A stretch of DNA of 64,000 nt from assembly GCA_013407085.1 (NCBI GenBank), contig JACCGJ010020047.1, forward strand, positions 1-64,000, read 5' to 3'. Below, one piece after another: positions 44,040 to 56,300 of this stretch. The position numbers and the translations under genes are program-made. Numbering within the stretch: the stretch's first letter is position 1; the number at the start of each line of letters is the position of its first letter. This DNA comes from Atriophallophorus winterbourni. Taxonomy: Eukaryota; Platyhelminthes; Trematoda; Plagiorchiida; Microphallidae. The notes under the pieces were generated by a model, which was not told where the DNA came from, made no database searches, and was given only the letters and a program-made list of their open reading frames with translations.

Positions 44040-46230
44040 TCTATCTCCGGCCCCCTTCGCATACATTGGGGGCACCTATCAACTCCAGCCTCATTAAAGA
44101 CCCTCTCCTGCTGTGCTTAGTCTAATGCCTTTGTTAAATATAACACAGCGGGATAATGGCAATACGCTGTTCAAGACACTTTTCTTGAAGTTGTCTCAGG
44201 GAGAAGATCAATTCAACAGTTGATCTTTCCGTGCGGAAGCCACATTGAGATTCGGAGTAAATTCTATTAGCTAAATCTTGTAGCCGGATCTGTAAGACTT
44301 TAGCAAACAATTTGCCTACAACATTCAGAATGGAGATTTCTCTGTAATTGTTGCAGTCGCCTCTATCTCCTTTATTCTTGAAAAGCGTGATGATCTTTGT
44401 GTGTCTCGCATCTCTTGTGGGACACACTCCCCCTGCCTGCACTGAAGAAGCAAATGGTGAAGCGGTCGTAATAATACTGCTCTACAGCATTTGATCAGCT
44501 CAGGTGGAATTCCGTCGTCACCAGGGGCCTTCCCATTCGCTAAGCGGTCGATTGCTCTATTGAGCTCATCAGGAGTAGGGGGAGTATCTATATATTCAAT
44601 AGTCGACAACCGCTCGACATTTTCAAATACACGTGGTAAAACCGTACTGTCCCTAGAGTAGAGAGAGGAGAAGTGCTCTACCCATCTTCCCATCTGCTGA
44701 GTTTTGTCCACAATCGGGTCCCCAGATGCAGACATAATGGGAGCCGTTTTAAGTTTGTTTGGACCAATGGCTCTCTTGATCCCATCATACATGTAGTGGA
44801 AGTTTCCAGTATCCGCAGCTTTTTGGATATTAGGGCTGATTTCAGTCCAGTAGTCATTTGCACATCGCCTTGCAGTCTGCTATACCTTATTTCTAGCTGC
44901 TCTTAGAGTCGTAAGTTTTCATCTCTTGGCATACCTTTGATCCTCTAGAATGCTGACCGTTTCTCATCCAGCACAACAGTCATCTCAGAAGCTTTTGCTT
45001 CGAACCAGTCGCTCGTTCGAGCATTCTTCGGACCGAACATGGGAAGTGCGACTCGACATATGCAGTTTTTTTTATCGATTACCAGTTTTCTGAAGCCGAT
45101 TCTAGTGGAGGTGTCTTGCTGAACTCGGCTGTGAAGGCTTTTGCAAATCGCGCAGCTAGATTAGGTTCGCACATGTGGGTGACGTCAATCCTAGGCTTAC
45201 CAGACAATTTGGTGCGGTGAAATATCGTGTCCAAAAGCTGAAGTTTTGCACAGACTAATGAATGATCAGTGTCACAGTCTGAGCTTTGATATGATCTGGT
45301 GAGAATTACGCTTCCTATATTAGTGTGCCAAACAAGAATAAGATGATGCTGGTGCCAGTGCTTAGAGCGAAGAGTTTCCAAGACACCTTAGGCTGTGGTT
45401 TTGTTTGGAAGAAAGTGTTACTGACACAAAGACTGAACTGTGTGCATAATTTTAAAAGGCCTTGTCCATTTTCATTGGTTTTACCTACACCGAACCTCCC
45501 GAGACAGTTTTGCTAAGATTTGTAATCCGCACTAACTATAGCATTGAAATGATCCAATACCACTACACAGTTTCTTTCTGGCAAGTTTTTCAGGACTCTT
45601 GCGAGGTTGTGATAAAGAGCGTCTTTTTCGGCAGTCGTCGCAGATAGCGTCGGTGCACAAACGTAATGGTACCAGTAATGCACCTCAGATTTAGAGTCCA
45701 AATCCGTTCGCTCCCGCTGCTGCTCGGTTCTGTTGCTTTTAGAAAGTCGTTCCGAACGGCAAACCCAACTCCATGCAGTCGAAGCTCATCAGAACCCTTT
45801 CCTTTCCAAAAGAATGTGTAATCTCTTTCTGTTAGCTTACCAATGTCTGGTAATCGCGTCTCTTGCATGGCAACCACGTCGACATCCAGTCTCTTTAACA
45901 CATTGTTAACCACACCAGATTTTCTTACGCCTCTGATATTCGAGACGTCGTCATGAAATCCAGGAAGCAAGGACTGGACGTTCCAGGTTTCCAGTTTCAG
46001 AAATGACATTTGTTTTTTAGTAGTTTGTTTCGCTGGTGCGGAAAAAACAGTCTGCTTGTCGGAACAGCTAGGCTGATCCGTTTGGACAACGATGCCGTCG
46101 CAGAAGTTGGCAGGGCGAAGTTGTATAAAACATCGGACTGCCTAACGTGACTCCGGCTCCGGATTTTTCCTCGAGGTTGACTCCTGAAGCCTTTTCCATG
46201 ATTGGATGTAGCCACAAGGCAGTGGAGGTT
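44040..46230 (-). mobile_element. RTE-like LINE, 5' two-thirds, second family, broken
   Basis: Minus strand: 5' UTR (46230-46010), EN start MSFLKLETWNVQSLLPGFHD and VDVVAMQETRLPD (46009-45590), GVGFAVRNDF, a frameshift, then SDCDTDHSLVCAKLQ (45285-45240), GKAPGDDGIPPELIKC (44550-44500), GDCNNYREISILNVVGKLFA and SQCGFRTERSTVELIFSLRQ (44360-44170). It ends just at RT motif A near 44100 and abuts microsatellite sequence. A collinear, older copy lies at 21350-22480. Confidence 0.8.
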
Positions 46231-46301
46231 TAAGATAAGGGCTTTCCTTTTCCCGGATTTTTTGTAACCTTGATCTAAATATATAATTGTATTGTAAAAT
46301 T

Positions 46302-46585
46302 GCGCGAACGTGTTTACAAATAAAGACATGCTAACAACGCCATCATATCAAGCACAACACTAGGAGGCTGCAGAGTTGAAATACGAGGAAAAGTTTCCAA
46401 AAGTCGAAAAGCTCAAAGCTTATATATACCGTTCACAGTGTGAACATACACTATTCATACATATAGCGCACCGGAATATAAGGCTCACTGCCGATTTTTC
46501 GTAAAAATTAGTGTTTTTATGTGCGCCTCATAGACCGAAAAATACGGCGTTGTTAGCATGTCTTTATTTATAAACTCGTTCGCGC
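46302..46585. mobile_element. Short terminal-inverted-repeat element (MITE-like), 284 bp
   Basis: Left terminus 46302-46341 and right terminus 46546-46585 are inverted repeats matching at 38 of 40 positions. The interior has no coding capacity and itself contains a second palindromic part (46466-46545, GCGCACCGGAATATAAGGCT versus GTGCGCCTCATAGACC). Confidence 0.75.
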
Positions 46586-46739
46586 GTGTATGTATGTATG
46601 TATGTACTCCAGCTTACAATTGAACCCGAAGAAATCACTAAATTCAAGAGAGCCTAATTCCTTGAAAAATTTAAATGTTTCTATAAGATTGCTCCTGTGC
46701 TGCCTCCTTCTAAGCGAGAAAAGACCAAATGTTAAGGGT

Positions 46740-47330
46740 AGATTTTCATAGTTAGTGCATGCTAGCCCTTTGACTGAGCGAGTGGCCAGCTTCTATACCT
46801 TTTAGGTGCACTATATCCTTCTGATAAGATGGCCTCCCTGCCTGAATAGAGTATTCTAGATGTGGCCTTAGTATGGAGTTGAAGAGAGTGTAACTACACA
46901 TAGGCTTTTCTGATTGTGAGGATTCAAGTCCGTCGAAATTTGTCTCTATCCCCTTTGACCCACAGCAGCACATTGAATGGACTACTTAAAGTTTGTGTGG
47001 ACCATAATACCTAAGTCCTTAGTAGAGTTTACCCCACGGAATAGCATGTGGGTTGAGGGCGTAGTGAGATAATGTTACCTGCCTGAGAAGAGAGGAAGTA
47101 AAACTTCTCTAGCTTAAAGAGGAGGTCCCACTTATGCACGCATTTTGTCACAACTTCAACGTCATATATCAGATCAAAGCCGTACGACCTACCGACAATT
47201 TTTATGTTATCAACAAGCATAAAACTGGGTGAGCGTAGTTGGTTGGCTAGATCATCAATAAAGATGATGACAAGTAACGGCCCCAAGACTGGGCTCTTGG
47301 GGATCCCAGGTAATGTACTTTCAAAATTAT
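46740..47330 (-). mobile_element. CR1-like LINE RT/C-terminal fragment
   Basis: Minus strand: MGPLLVIIFIDDLANQLRS (motif B side), SFMLVDNIKIVG (motif C with FADD lost), KWDLLFKLEKF; then FNSILRPHLEYSIQAGRPSY and YQKDIVHLKGIE in a second frame. Inactive. Confidence 0.65.
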
Positions 47331-47334
47331 GGAG

Positions 47335-47735
47335 TTTAATCCATCAATATAGATATAAGGTATACTATGTGAACTGAAAATTGATATTGATTCCACTGTG
47401 CTACTCACGATTCTAAACAGAGGCCGGGAAAAAGTAAATCAAATGCCAATTTTTGATTCATATATTCCACTTTATAACTTCCCCAACTTTTTATTTCAAG
47501 CTCACCATATATTCTCAAATACTCTATTGTAATCTTGTATTATTGCGAGGAAATTGGGTTTTAATTCATTAGTCAACATTAGCTTTCAGTGCGGTAATTT
47601 CAACGTTGAATTAATATTTCTTGCTGTGACAAATTTATCGAAGGCCATCAATTATATACCTATAGCATTTTTCTTTAAAATTTTTAAAATATTCAATTTT
47701 CACACTTGTTACTTTTGTTTCTAGCTCTGGATATT
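47335..47735. other. Intergenic, nothing recognised
   Basis: AT-rich sequence between two oppositely oriented LINE fragments. Confidence 0.35.
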
Positions 47736-47739
47736 TAAT

Positions 47740-48915
47740 TGTAGCAACATGTGGAAAGCTATTCTACTATTCTGCTTTTAGCCAGAGAGAAATACTGGAC
47801 TAAAGCTGCTGATGAAGGTCAGGATGTGGACGTCATTTACTTAGATTTCTCCAAGGCATTTGACCGGGTTAACCATGCGATATTTCCTAACAAACTGCAA
47901 GCACGAGGTATTCCACTCATATTGCTGTCCTGAGTAGCTGCATTCCTACGTTCGCGAAACCTTCGGGTACGTGTTAGACAGATCCTTTCAGAGCCATTCC
48001 CAATTAAGTGTGGAGTACCTCAGGTGTCCGTTCTTGGTCTATGTCTATTTTCAATATCAACTACATTGGAGGGTACGTCGAATAACCATTTCTCCTGATA
48101 TCAAGATTTGGCGGGTCATCTATTCATCCAGCCATACAAGGAAACTTCACTCCGACCTGGATTTTCTACACGCATGGTCTACGATCAACTGCTTACCATT
48201 CAACACGGACAAATGCCATGCATTACGAATTCGTCTTCCTGACGACCCTGGCTATAATCTGGGTGGCAAGATGCTCGCTGTCAATGCATGGAAAAGATCT
48301 CGGAGTGATTGTACAAAATGACTAAGGCTGTTATGCCCAATGTAGTAGAGCTTCAACCGTGGAAAATAGAAACGTCAGGCTTTCGAAGCTTGCGTTCGGA
48401 ACAATCGATCTACGTCTCTTTCCGTTTCTTCAGGCGTACATCAGACAACACTTGAAGTATGCTTTCTCCGTTTGGAACCCATGGTTGAAACGTAACCAGC
48501 ACGCCCTAGAACAGCCGCAGTGACGTTCTACAGAGCTTGTCAAGGGGCTGAGCTTCGTCAGCTACGAGGAACGTCTTACAACTTACAAATGTTCTCTATA
48601 AACTGTCGTCGTATGCGAGACATCTGATCCTTGCGTATCGGATATTGACGTAAGAAACTCACCCATGTAGGGGTATGCTGAAATTGGCCCCATACTTAGG
48701 AAATCGTGGTCATCACCTGAAGTTGGCACATTTGCACAGTAGATTGGACTGCCACAGACACTCCTTTGCCGTCAGGAGTTTTCGTTATTGGAACGCATTA
48801 CCTCTTTTGGCTATTTCTGCACCATCACTAAATATTTTTAAAGAACGCCTTCTCCTCCATTTTTTATCACACGAAACACAATTCATGATTATGCTTTTTT
48901 TAAAATTATAGTCTT
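47740..48915 (+). mobile_element. CR1-like LINE, RT and C-terminus, 5'-truncated
   Basis: Plus strand: DVDVIYLDFSKAFDRVNHAI (motif A, 47825-47885), PFPIKCGVPQVSVLGLCLF (motif B, near 48000), a decayed motif C region, INCLPFNTDKCHALRI (48190-48230), and a C-terminal 78-codon frame 48675-48911 with LDCHRHSFAVRSFRYWNALP. Begins within RT. Confidence 0.75.
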
Positions 48916-49212
48916 TGTGATACTGCACCATATCTTTCCCTCTTTCCACAGCGTTTTCCATCCCAACTAATGTGGAGCACGTTTCCCTTCGACCACTTTG
49001 CTGAACTGCTGAAACATATTCAGACCAAATGTGTTAACTATTCCATTGAGCTTGTAGCTTTTCTCTCACAATAAACCATTGATTATTGACTACTTGCTCA
49101 GGCTGTCAGTGTTTTGTTATGTTCAAGTGATGACAGTAAGATTAGGCTCAGTGGATGACTGATCAACTGATTTGCTGTGCCAATTTGATTAGCAGTGGTT
49201 GCCAAGTATAAT

Positions 49213-49441
49213 CATCCGCACGGATGTCTAATCGCGCAGTACTTCTGTGTTGCACAGGCATATCCGTGCTGTACTGATTTTTTGCCGCTACTAAGCTCTA
49301 TATGGAAAAACATGGATTCCTATCACTGTTTTCTCTTACATCAATCTAGGCCCCGGCTACCTGACAGTGTCTTCAACCACGTTGACTCTATGATTTTACG
49401 GCACTTTACCTGGATCACGCTTGTGTTTCCATACATACATA
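49213..49441 (+). repeat. SINE-like repeat copy, diverged, first of a cluster
   Basis: GCACGGATGTCTAATCGCGC head and TCCATACATACATAA tail; middle diverged. Confidence 0.7.
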
Positions 49442-49477
49442 ACTTTGTTTACTACTTTTTAACTATTTCAAAGACCT

Positions 49478-49572
49478 CTATTCTCTATTTCTTTTCTCAT
49501 ATCTGTCTAGGCTTGGGCAACCTGACAGTATCTTAGCCTGGATCAGGCTTGTGCTTTTATACCATACCATAT
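49478..49572 (+). repeat. SINE-like repeat copy with internal deletion
   Basis: TCTAGGCTTGGGCAACCTGA is followed at once by TAGCCTGGATCAGGCTTGTG: about 40 nt between two AGCC/GCCTG sites are missing. Confidence 0.75.
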
Positions 49573-49671
49573 ACCATTTCAAAGATCACTGAACCTAATA
49601 TTACGCTCCGTACCCCATTACGACAAACAGTCTGAAGCTGAATGTTTAAACATTATCACATTATATCTGTT

Positions 49672-49872
49672 TGTGAACGGGCAACCTGACAATGTATCAG
49701 CCCAAGTGCAGTCTAACACTGACGCTTTACCCAGGCACGGATTTGCAATCAGGCAGTTATCTCTGCTTTGCAACTAACAATGCTCAATCGAATTGCCATT
49801 GGTAGTGACTTGCATGCGGAATAGCGCCAGAATCCCACTGTCATTCCTATTTTCATTTTCATATCTGTCTCT
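49672..49872 (+). repeat. Two partial SINE-like copies joined
   Basis: A 3'-half fragment (GGGCAACCTGACAATGTATC to ACCCAGG) is joined to a 5'-half fragment (CACGGATTTGCAATCAGGC to CATATCTGTCTC). Confidence 0.65.
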
Positions 49873-50062
49873 GCTAAATTGATTGGCCAACGGTAGTGAG
49901 CTGCATGCTGAAACACGCTGGAGTCTCACTACTATTTCTATTTCCTTACTCATATTTGTCTAGGCCTGGGCAACCTGACAGTATCTTAGCCCACGTACAG
50001 TCTCTGACTGTGCGGCACTGCTTGGATCAGGCTTGTGCTTTCATACCGTACCATACCTGCCT
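49873..50062 (+). repeat. SINE-like repeat copy, well preserved
   Basis: TGCTAAATTGATTGGCCAAC to TTTCATACCGTACCATACC. The CATAC tail is replaced by ACCGTACCATACC. Confidence 0.85.
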
Positions 50063-50150
50063 GGAAAAATTGACAGTATCACAACCCACATGCATTCTGT
50101 TACTGTACGACACTGCATGGATCAAGTTTGTAATTTCAAATTTGCCATAC
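50063..50150 (+). repeat. SINE-like repeat fragment, diverged
   Basis: TGACAGTATCACAACCCACA and GCATGGATCAAGTTTGTAAT. Last unit of the head-to-tail cluster, about 190 nt before the GMPPA start codon. Confidence 0.6.
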
Positions 50151-50289
50151 TTGCCTATGTCAAAGTTTTAATATATTTTTAATTTACCTTCGACTAATCG
50201 AAATAGATGAGACTAATATTTCTTATTTTTAAAATCCTATATAAATGTTTTGGTTTTTTCGTTTGATACCGCAATACCCCCTTCGAATT

Positions 50290-50303
50290 TAATTTTCTTT
50301 CAG
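50290..50303 (+). promoter_or_regulatory. Acceptor site upstream of the GMPPA start codon
   Basis: A T-rich tract ending in TTTCAG at 50303 lies 32 nt before the ATG at 50336. It could be the 3' site of a 5' UTR intron or a spliced-leader acceptor. An ATG at 50345 or 50351 in the same frame could also start the protein; the first is preferred only because it is first. Confidence 0.45.
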
Positions 50304-50335
50304 CAATTTTAACCTCCCTTAATCTATTGATTAGT

Positions 50336-53300
50336 ATGCCTTCAATGACAATGCTTGAAAACGGTGTTTCTGAAAAAAAGATTAAAGCAATCATTCTTGT
50401 TGGTGGACCGTGTAAAGGTTTGTCTTCTGATATCTTACTTTCCCAGGCACACGTTTTCGCCCACTTTCGTTAGAATTACCTAAGCCTCTTTTTCCCATTG
50501 GTGGGTTTCCAGTCGTTTATCATCATATTGAAAAATTTTCGAAGGTATCAATAAATTTTTCCCAATATAATGTATTAATCGCAGGTCCCCGGCATGCAAG
50601 AAATCATTCTTTTGGGATTTTATCAACCGTCGGACGCCTTGAATCAACTTATTTCAAGTACACAGCGAGAGTTTAAAGTCCCTGTACGGTAAGCTTGCAT
50701 TGCTGCCAGATTAATTTCTGTCTCACATTGATTTTTGTCTTATTCCAACTTTGCCTCGATGCACGCGGAAACCCGCGGGAGTCTCACTGTCATTTTTTAT
50801 ATTTCTATTTTCATTTTTCATATCTCTATAGGCCTGGGGAACATAACAGTATCTTAATTCATGTGCTGTTTATGAGTGTGTAGCATTTTGCCTGAACCAG
50901 ACTTGCAGTTTCCGACTGAATTTCTGAATTAATTTGGCGGTTCTTGTCTTGCGTATACATTTCATGTTTTCCTCCCACTGAAATTCACAATAAGGTATCT
51001 GATTTTGTGACATGGAAATGACTAGTTCTAAGTTGTTCCTTGATTTAGTAAAGCAGTTATTATCATTATGGCTATTCATGTTGTGACCCGCTAAACTCGA
51101 TTCTTTTTATAGGTGAAAACATTACCCCTTATAAATACACATTTAACTTTGGTTCATGCAGCTATTTACAAGAATTCACCTCATTGGGAACAGCGGGAGG
51201 CATCTATCAGTTTCGAGACCAGCTTCTTTCAGGCTCTCCTGATTTACTATTCGTAATGAATGGGGACATATGTTGCGATTTACCACTTCAAGAGATGTTG
51301 GAGTTTCACCGAGGACTTGGACCAGGAGATCGATTTGTCATCATGGCAACTGAGGTTAGTTATGCGTTAGTGTTCCTGGTTTTACTCACTAAAATGCCAG
51401 CATGCACTTTTTTTAAATATTTTTGGTGATTTTGTTTCGCACTAGACATTACCTCCCGAGGTTGTCCTCTTAGGACCCGATATAAGTAACGTTTTAAACT
51501 GTTTGTTTCTGAGTAATTTCTCGTTTTCTCGAACCTTAAAGTAAAGCAATGTAGTTCTAGTCACTGATTGTTAAGTTCTGTCAGTTGATAGACGGATTTT
51601 TCCACAATGTTTAGTCATTAGATGTGCCCAACTTTACTAGTCGTCGTGAATTAATAAGCGTTTCCCAATTATGCTCACTCGGTTACGCGGATATGCATTC
51701 GCGCAGTACTTCTGGGCTGCTGTAGTTTAAGCTTGCTTCTGTTTTTGGAAATTGCGCTACATTTTATATATTCCATTCCATTCCTAGACTTATCTGTATT
51801 TCTGCCTCATTTAAAAACATGTCTGCATGTTAGGCATTCACTCGTCCTATTCTTTCAGCTCAAATAAGTGCTAAACTCGAGTCCAGAGCTTTCATTATGG
51901 ACCGTCGTGATCAACTTTGTGAATAGTTCGATGGGTTTGGCATGGATGATTAATCACAAATATAAACAACATATTCTCCAAATATCGCTTAAACTACCAA
52001 GGTATTTGAATATATTTGAGACCGATAGGAAATCTATATTCATGAAAAGGAAGTTTACGATGCACCGGTTAGAGCAGAATTTTTGGCAACGTTTCGCTTC
52101 TGACACAGAAACCTCGTCAGACCAAGGGTGTCAGTACGAATTGAGTTCAGGTAAAAGCAATTTAAGCCTGAACACCATTAACACTAATGTAGCTGGTATG
52201 GTGTAGAGAGAAGCCGGAAATCATTGCGTCAGGTTATTTCAGGTCAACGAGTAGCAACTCGCGCATATCTTGTCGATTGTTACATTTCAGTCCAACAATA
52301 ACCACGTAACCCCCCCGCGTAACCCGCAGAGCTCTTGTAACCGACATTGACCAATCAATTGGGCTGAAGTTGTCCATCTTTTCATAATTTGAAAGATGTC
52401 GCTCGAACCGTTCGAATGCAATCAATCCGAACCCCGAAATATGACGAGTTCGCAATTGTCGTCGCCGATCTTTTCGGCGCTTCTTGCTCGTGTGTTTCGT
52501 CGGAGGGTAGCGTTCTGCATATAATTGGAAAGCTCGTGATTAGCGCTCATCGCTAAGGCACTTCGCACCTTCACACGAACACCCTTGGTCTGATGAAGCT
52601 TCTGTGTCAGAAGCGAAACGTTACCGAAAATCTACTCGAACAAATTCATTGCAAATTTAGTAAACTAGTATTACCGTGGAATTGTACAGATACCACCGTT
52701 GCTACTCTATATTTATCTTAAAATCTCGTTGGTTACATTCCACGCAGGCAACGCGCCAGCAATCTCTGAAATTCGGCTGTATTGTGGAGAACCCGGACAC
52801 ACACGAAGTGAGTCGATTTGCCTTCCGTGATTTCTTTTCAGCAACGAATTCACCGCCCCGTTTGAGCTGCTGCGAATCAAATATCAATCACCGTGTATTG
52901 TTTTATATTCAAAAATCACCGCACATTTTCATTAGTTATGATTCGTTGTTCAAAACCCTCTTCCTTTCCGGACGTGCCTCAGTAGTTCCGGCTCCAATCT
53001 ACCACCACCATCATATCTTATATCACTTCCAAATATTTCGAATTTCGCTTACTGAAATTCTCGATTATTCTATTGTTTAGATCCCCGTGCATATTCACCG
53101 ACACATACCTTATGATCTGTTCTGATACAATACCCCTTCACTACCTGACTCCTAACTTGTGATTTTATACATTCTGACAACCTATCATGTGCTCAAACAG
53201 TCGAAAATTTCTCTACAAGGATCCGCACCTTGTGTACTGCCCGATTGATAAACAGTTTGTCTGTCGCTTTGTGTTCTTTGCACGGCACTCAACTGTGGCA

Positions 53301-56300
53301 CAGTTTGAAGCAGACATTTTCTAGCTGCCAGCTCTTTTCGTTACTGTCTCGTTGTGAAGGTGGACATCCTACTTTCGAGTGTTCACATCAACTGATGCTG
53401 CCTCGCGAATCATAACTCATGAATGGGCGCATCTCGGATCATTACTTCCGGCTCACTTTCGGTTTTATTGCATTTTTTACATTTTACATATTTATAACCC
53501 GTGTTCATTTGCACCTTATCTCCAACTCACCGTAGCACTAGATTGATAGACTCAAAATTGTTCGATCTTTCCATGACTGGGCTCACGAGCCTGCCAGTAG
53601 ATGATATCTTACGGCATGTACTGCCACTTCTGGGTCACTGTCTCTCGCTCACAAGTTTCTACACCTCCTTTTCGTGTTTTCTTCAGGTTATGCACTACGC
53701 CGAAAAGCCGACCACCTTTGTGAGCACAACGATCAATTGCGGTATTTACCTTTTCACACCCGGGATCTTCAAGTTTATCCGAATAGCGTTCCTGGAGCAT
53801 CAAAATCAAATGAAGTAAGTCTCCGTCTTAACAAGTAAACTGCAAAACTAAATCCAATATGTCGAAACGGATGACTCGTGTGTGCTCTTATACTCCAATG
53901 CAACATTCGATACCAATTTTTTTTCAAATTTACACCGTTCATTTTCTCTTGTTTTTGTGTATTTTTGTAGCACCACTTAATGTTCTAGCTGCGTCAAGGA
54001 ATTTTTTTTAATAGGGCTTTTGTTGATCCCATACAGATATTCATTGATGCGAAATACCGGAAAAGAAATCTTTGATTCTATTCTAGTGTATTGTTCGCAA
54101 ATATTGGTTAGTTTAGACATTTTGATAGGTGTTTTTATGGGCGTTTACATGTTCAACGATGCCGATGACAACGCTTTGTACCCCCCTTCTCGCTTTGTAC
54201 ATCTCATTGTTTATGTTGAACGGCACTATATCTGTATCAGATTGTGCAAATATAATAATAATAATAATTACGTGACTTAAAACAGCGCATAAAAAATGAA
54301 ATGTTTGATTCGATTGAACGCCTGTTTTATTTCAGCTGTAAGCGCTTCATCCCGGTTTGTTTGTGCTTAGTCTTCTATAGAATTCGTAGCTATTTCAGTC
54401 CCACCCTTCCCCATATTTTAAGATTTTACTTTTGTCATCGTTGTATGACTGTTAAGCATTCGGTAAGTGCTACCGGTGTAATGCTGCCTCTGATGATGAT
54501 GTTGATGTGTTATATCTGTAATGTGATACTACTGGGTTTGACAGAACACAACCGTAACTAAACTCGTGTATTGAACGAATGAATGAATACCACAAAGTCT
54601 GTACAGTGAACGATAAACACATTATTTACTTACAATCGATATTGATCGATGCTTGATCGATGGTTCGTTCACTGTCTATACTACATGATGATGATGATGA
54701 TAGATTGTACAGCGCTCGACCTATGTTAAGCACAAAATACACTTTTGTTGTAGTCCAGGATAAACTCCTTCCTTTTGGCTATATATGCTGCTAAACCGCT
54801 TTCCGTTTCTCCGATATTTCCGTGATCACGTTTTCTTCGTTCTTTCAGTTTTGATTTGCGCTCTCCATGCAAAGAAATCATTCACTTGGAACGTGAAATT
54901 TGTCAACCGCTAGCCGGTAGCGGAACTTTGTTTGTCTATCACACCGATCGTTTCTGGAGTCAGATCAAGTTCGCCGGGTGTGTTGCAGCTCTCGCATCCC
55001 GTAGTGGCATGCATCATAGTTATGTGTTTTCCGTTTTTATTACCTCCGTTTATTGTTGAACACGAGTGGTGTGATTCAGGCGTAGTTTTTGTTCTACTGT
55101 CCATTCACCCCTTTAAAATGTTACCGTCATTAAGTTTCTATTCCTATTGCTGTCTTGAAACCCATATTTTGGTTTGTGTTATAAAAGCGATCAAGGCTTG
55201 CGCACAGTTTATTGGTTCTATTACGCGAAATGTGGTTGTCTTGCGACCAATTTAAGATACTCCATGTTTTAATTTTGTAACCATGAGTCGGCGAAGTTAA
55301 ATTGCACCGCTAAACCGTTCTATCGTTGTCCACATGCTGTAATTCTTCGGAGTAATGGTAACAAGTGCTTTACCTTATCTCAAAGTATTGTAAGTAGTTC
55401 AACATGAACTTCTCTTCATTTTCATCAGTGCTAACCAGAAACAACAGTGAAATGTCATTTCGATGTGTTTCTTTTTGCGCGAACAACCCACAATTGGATG
55501 ATATGCTGCCGCGAACGCTTTTTTCGTTGCAGCGGTCGGCAGTGGTCGACGCGCATATTCACGATAAGCATTCCAGTTGTGACTTCGATTTACGGAATAG
55601 CTGCACAATCATCGATTGTCAGGTCACGTATTGCGGACGCCAATTTATCGATTTCCACAACGCAGTCTTTATGTTGCGCATTCCGAGGTCACTGTATCAT
55701 GAATGAACGCACAAGCCTGATCCAGGCAAAGTGCCGCACAGTCAGAGACTGCACGTGGGCTAAGATACTCTCAGGTTGCCCAGGCCTAGACAGATATGAG
55801 AAAGAAAATAGAAATGGTAGTGAGACTCCAGCCTGTTTCAGCATGCAGCTCACCACCGATGGTCAATCAATTTAGCACGATGTTAGCTGCACAGCACAGA
55901 AGTACTGTACGATTGCACATCCGTGCATCATGACCGGCAATATCGTCTTTCGATGAGAAACGCGCTGGTTTTTTGGCTGCAGTGTCACAGAAAACTCGGG
56001 CTGTTTCGGCTCCTGTCTGCGCTAATAGCAGTTCAGGTTGATGCTCATGGCGTGTTGTTTAGTAAAGAAGCCGTGTTATTTTGAAGCATAGCGTAGGAAA
56101 ACGGACCACTGATCCTGGTCATTCCCACGAGACGTGACACACTCTAGGCGTACTATAGGCTGTTTAGCAGTAAGGTCAAATAAGTGGTGGTGGGTTATCT
56201 ACTACTTAATCATGTTCCCTGTCCTGATTATCACCCTTGGTCTGACGAAGCTTCTGTGTCAAACGTGAAACGTTACCCAAAAACTACTCTAACCGATTGC

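Noticed and set aside
49213..50150. Claim that the SINE has a tRNA-derived head with A and B boxes.
   Set aside because: Segments loosely resembling the boxes exist, but spacing and sequence are not convincing by eye.
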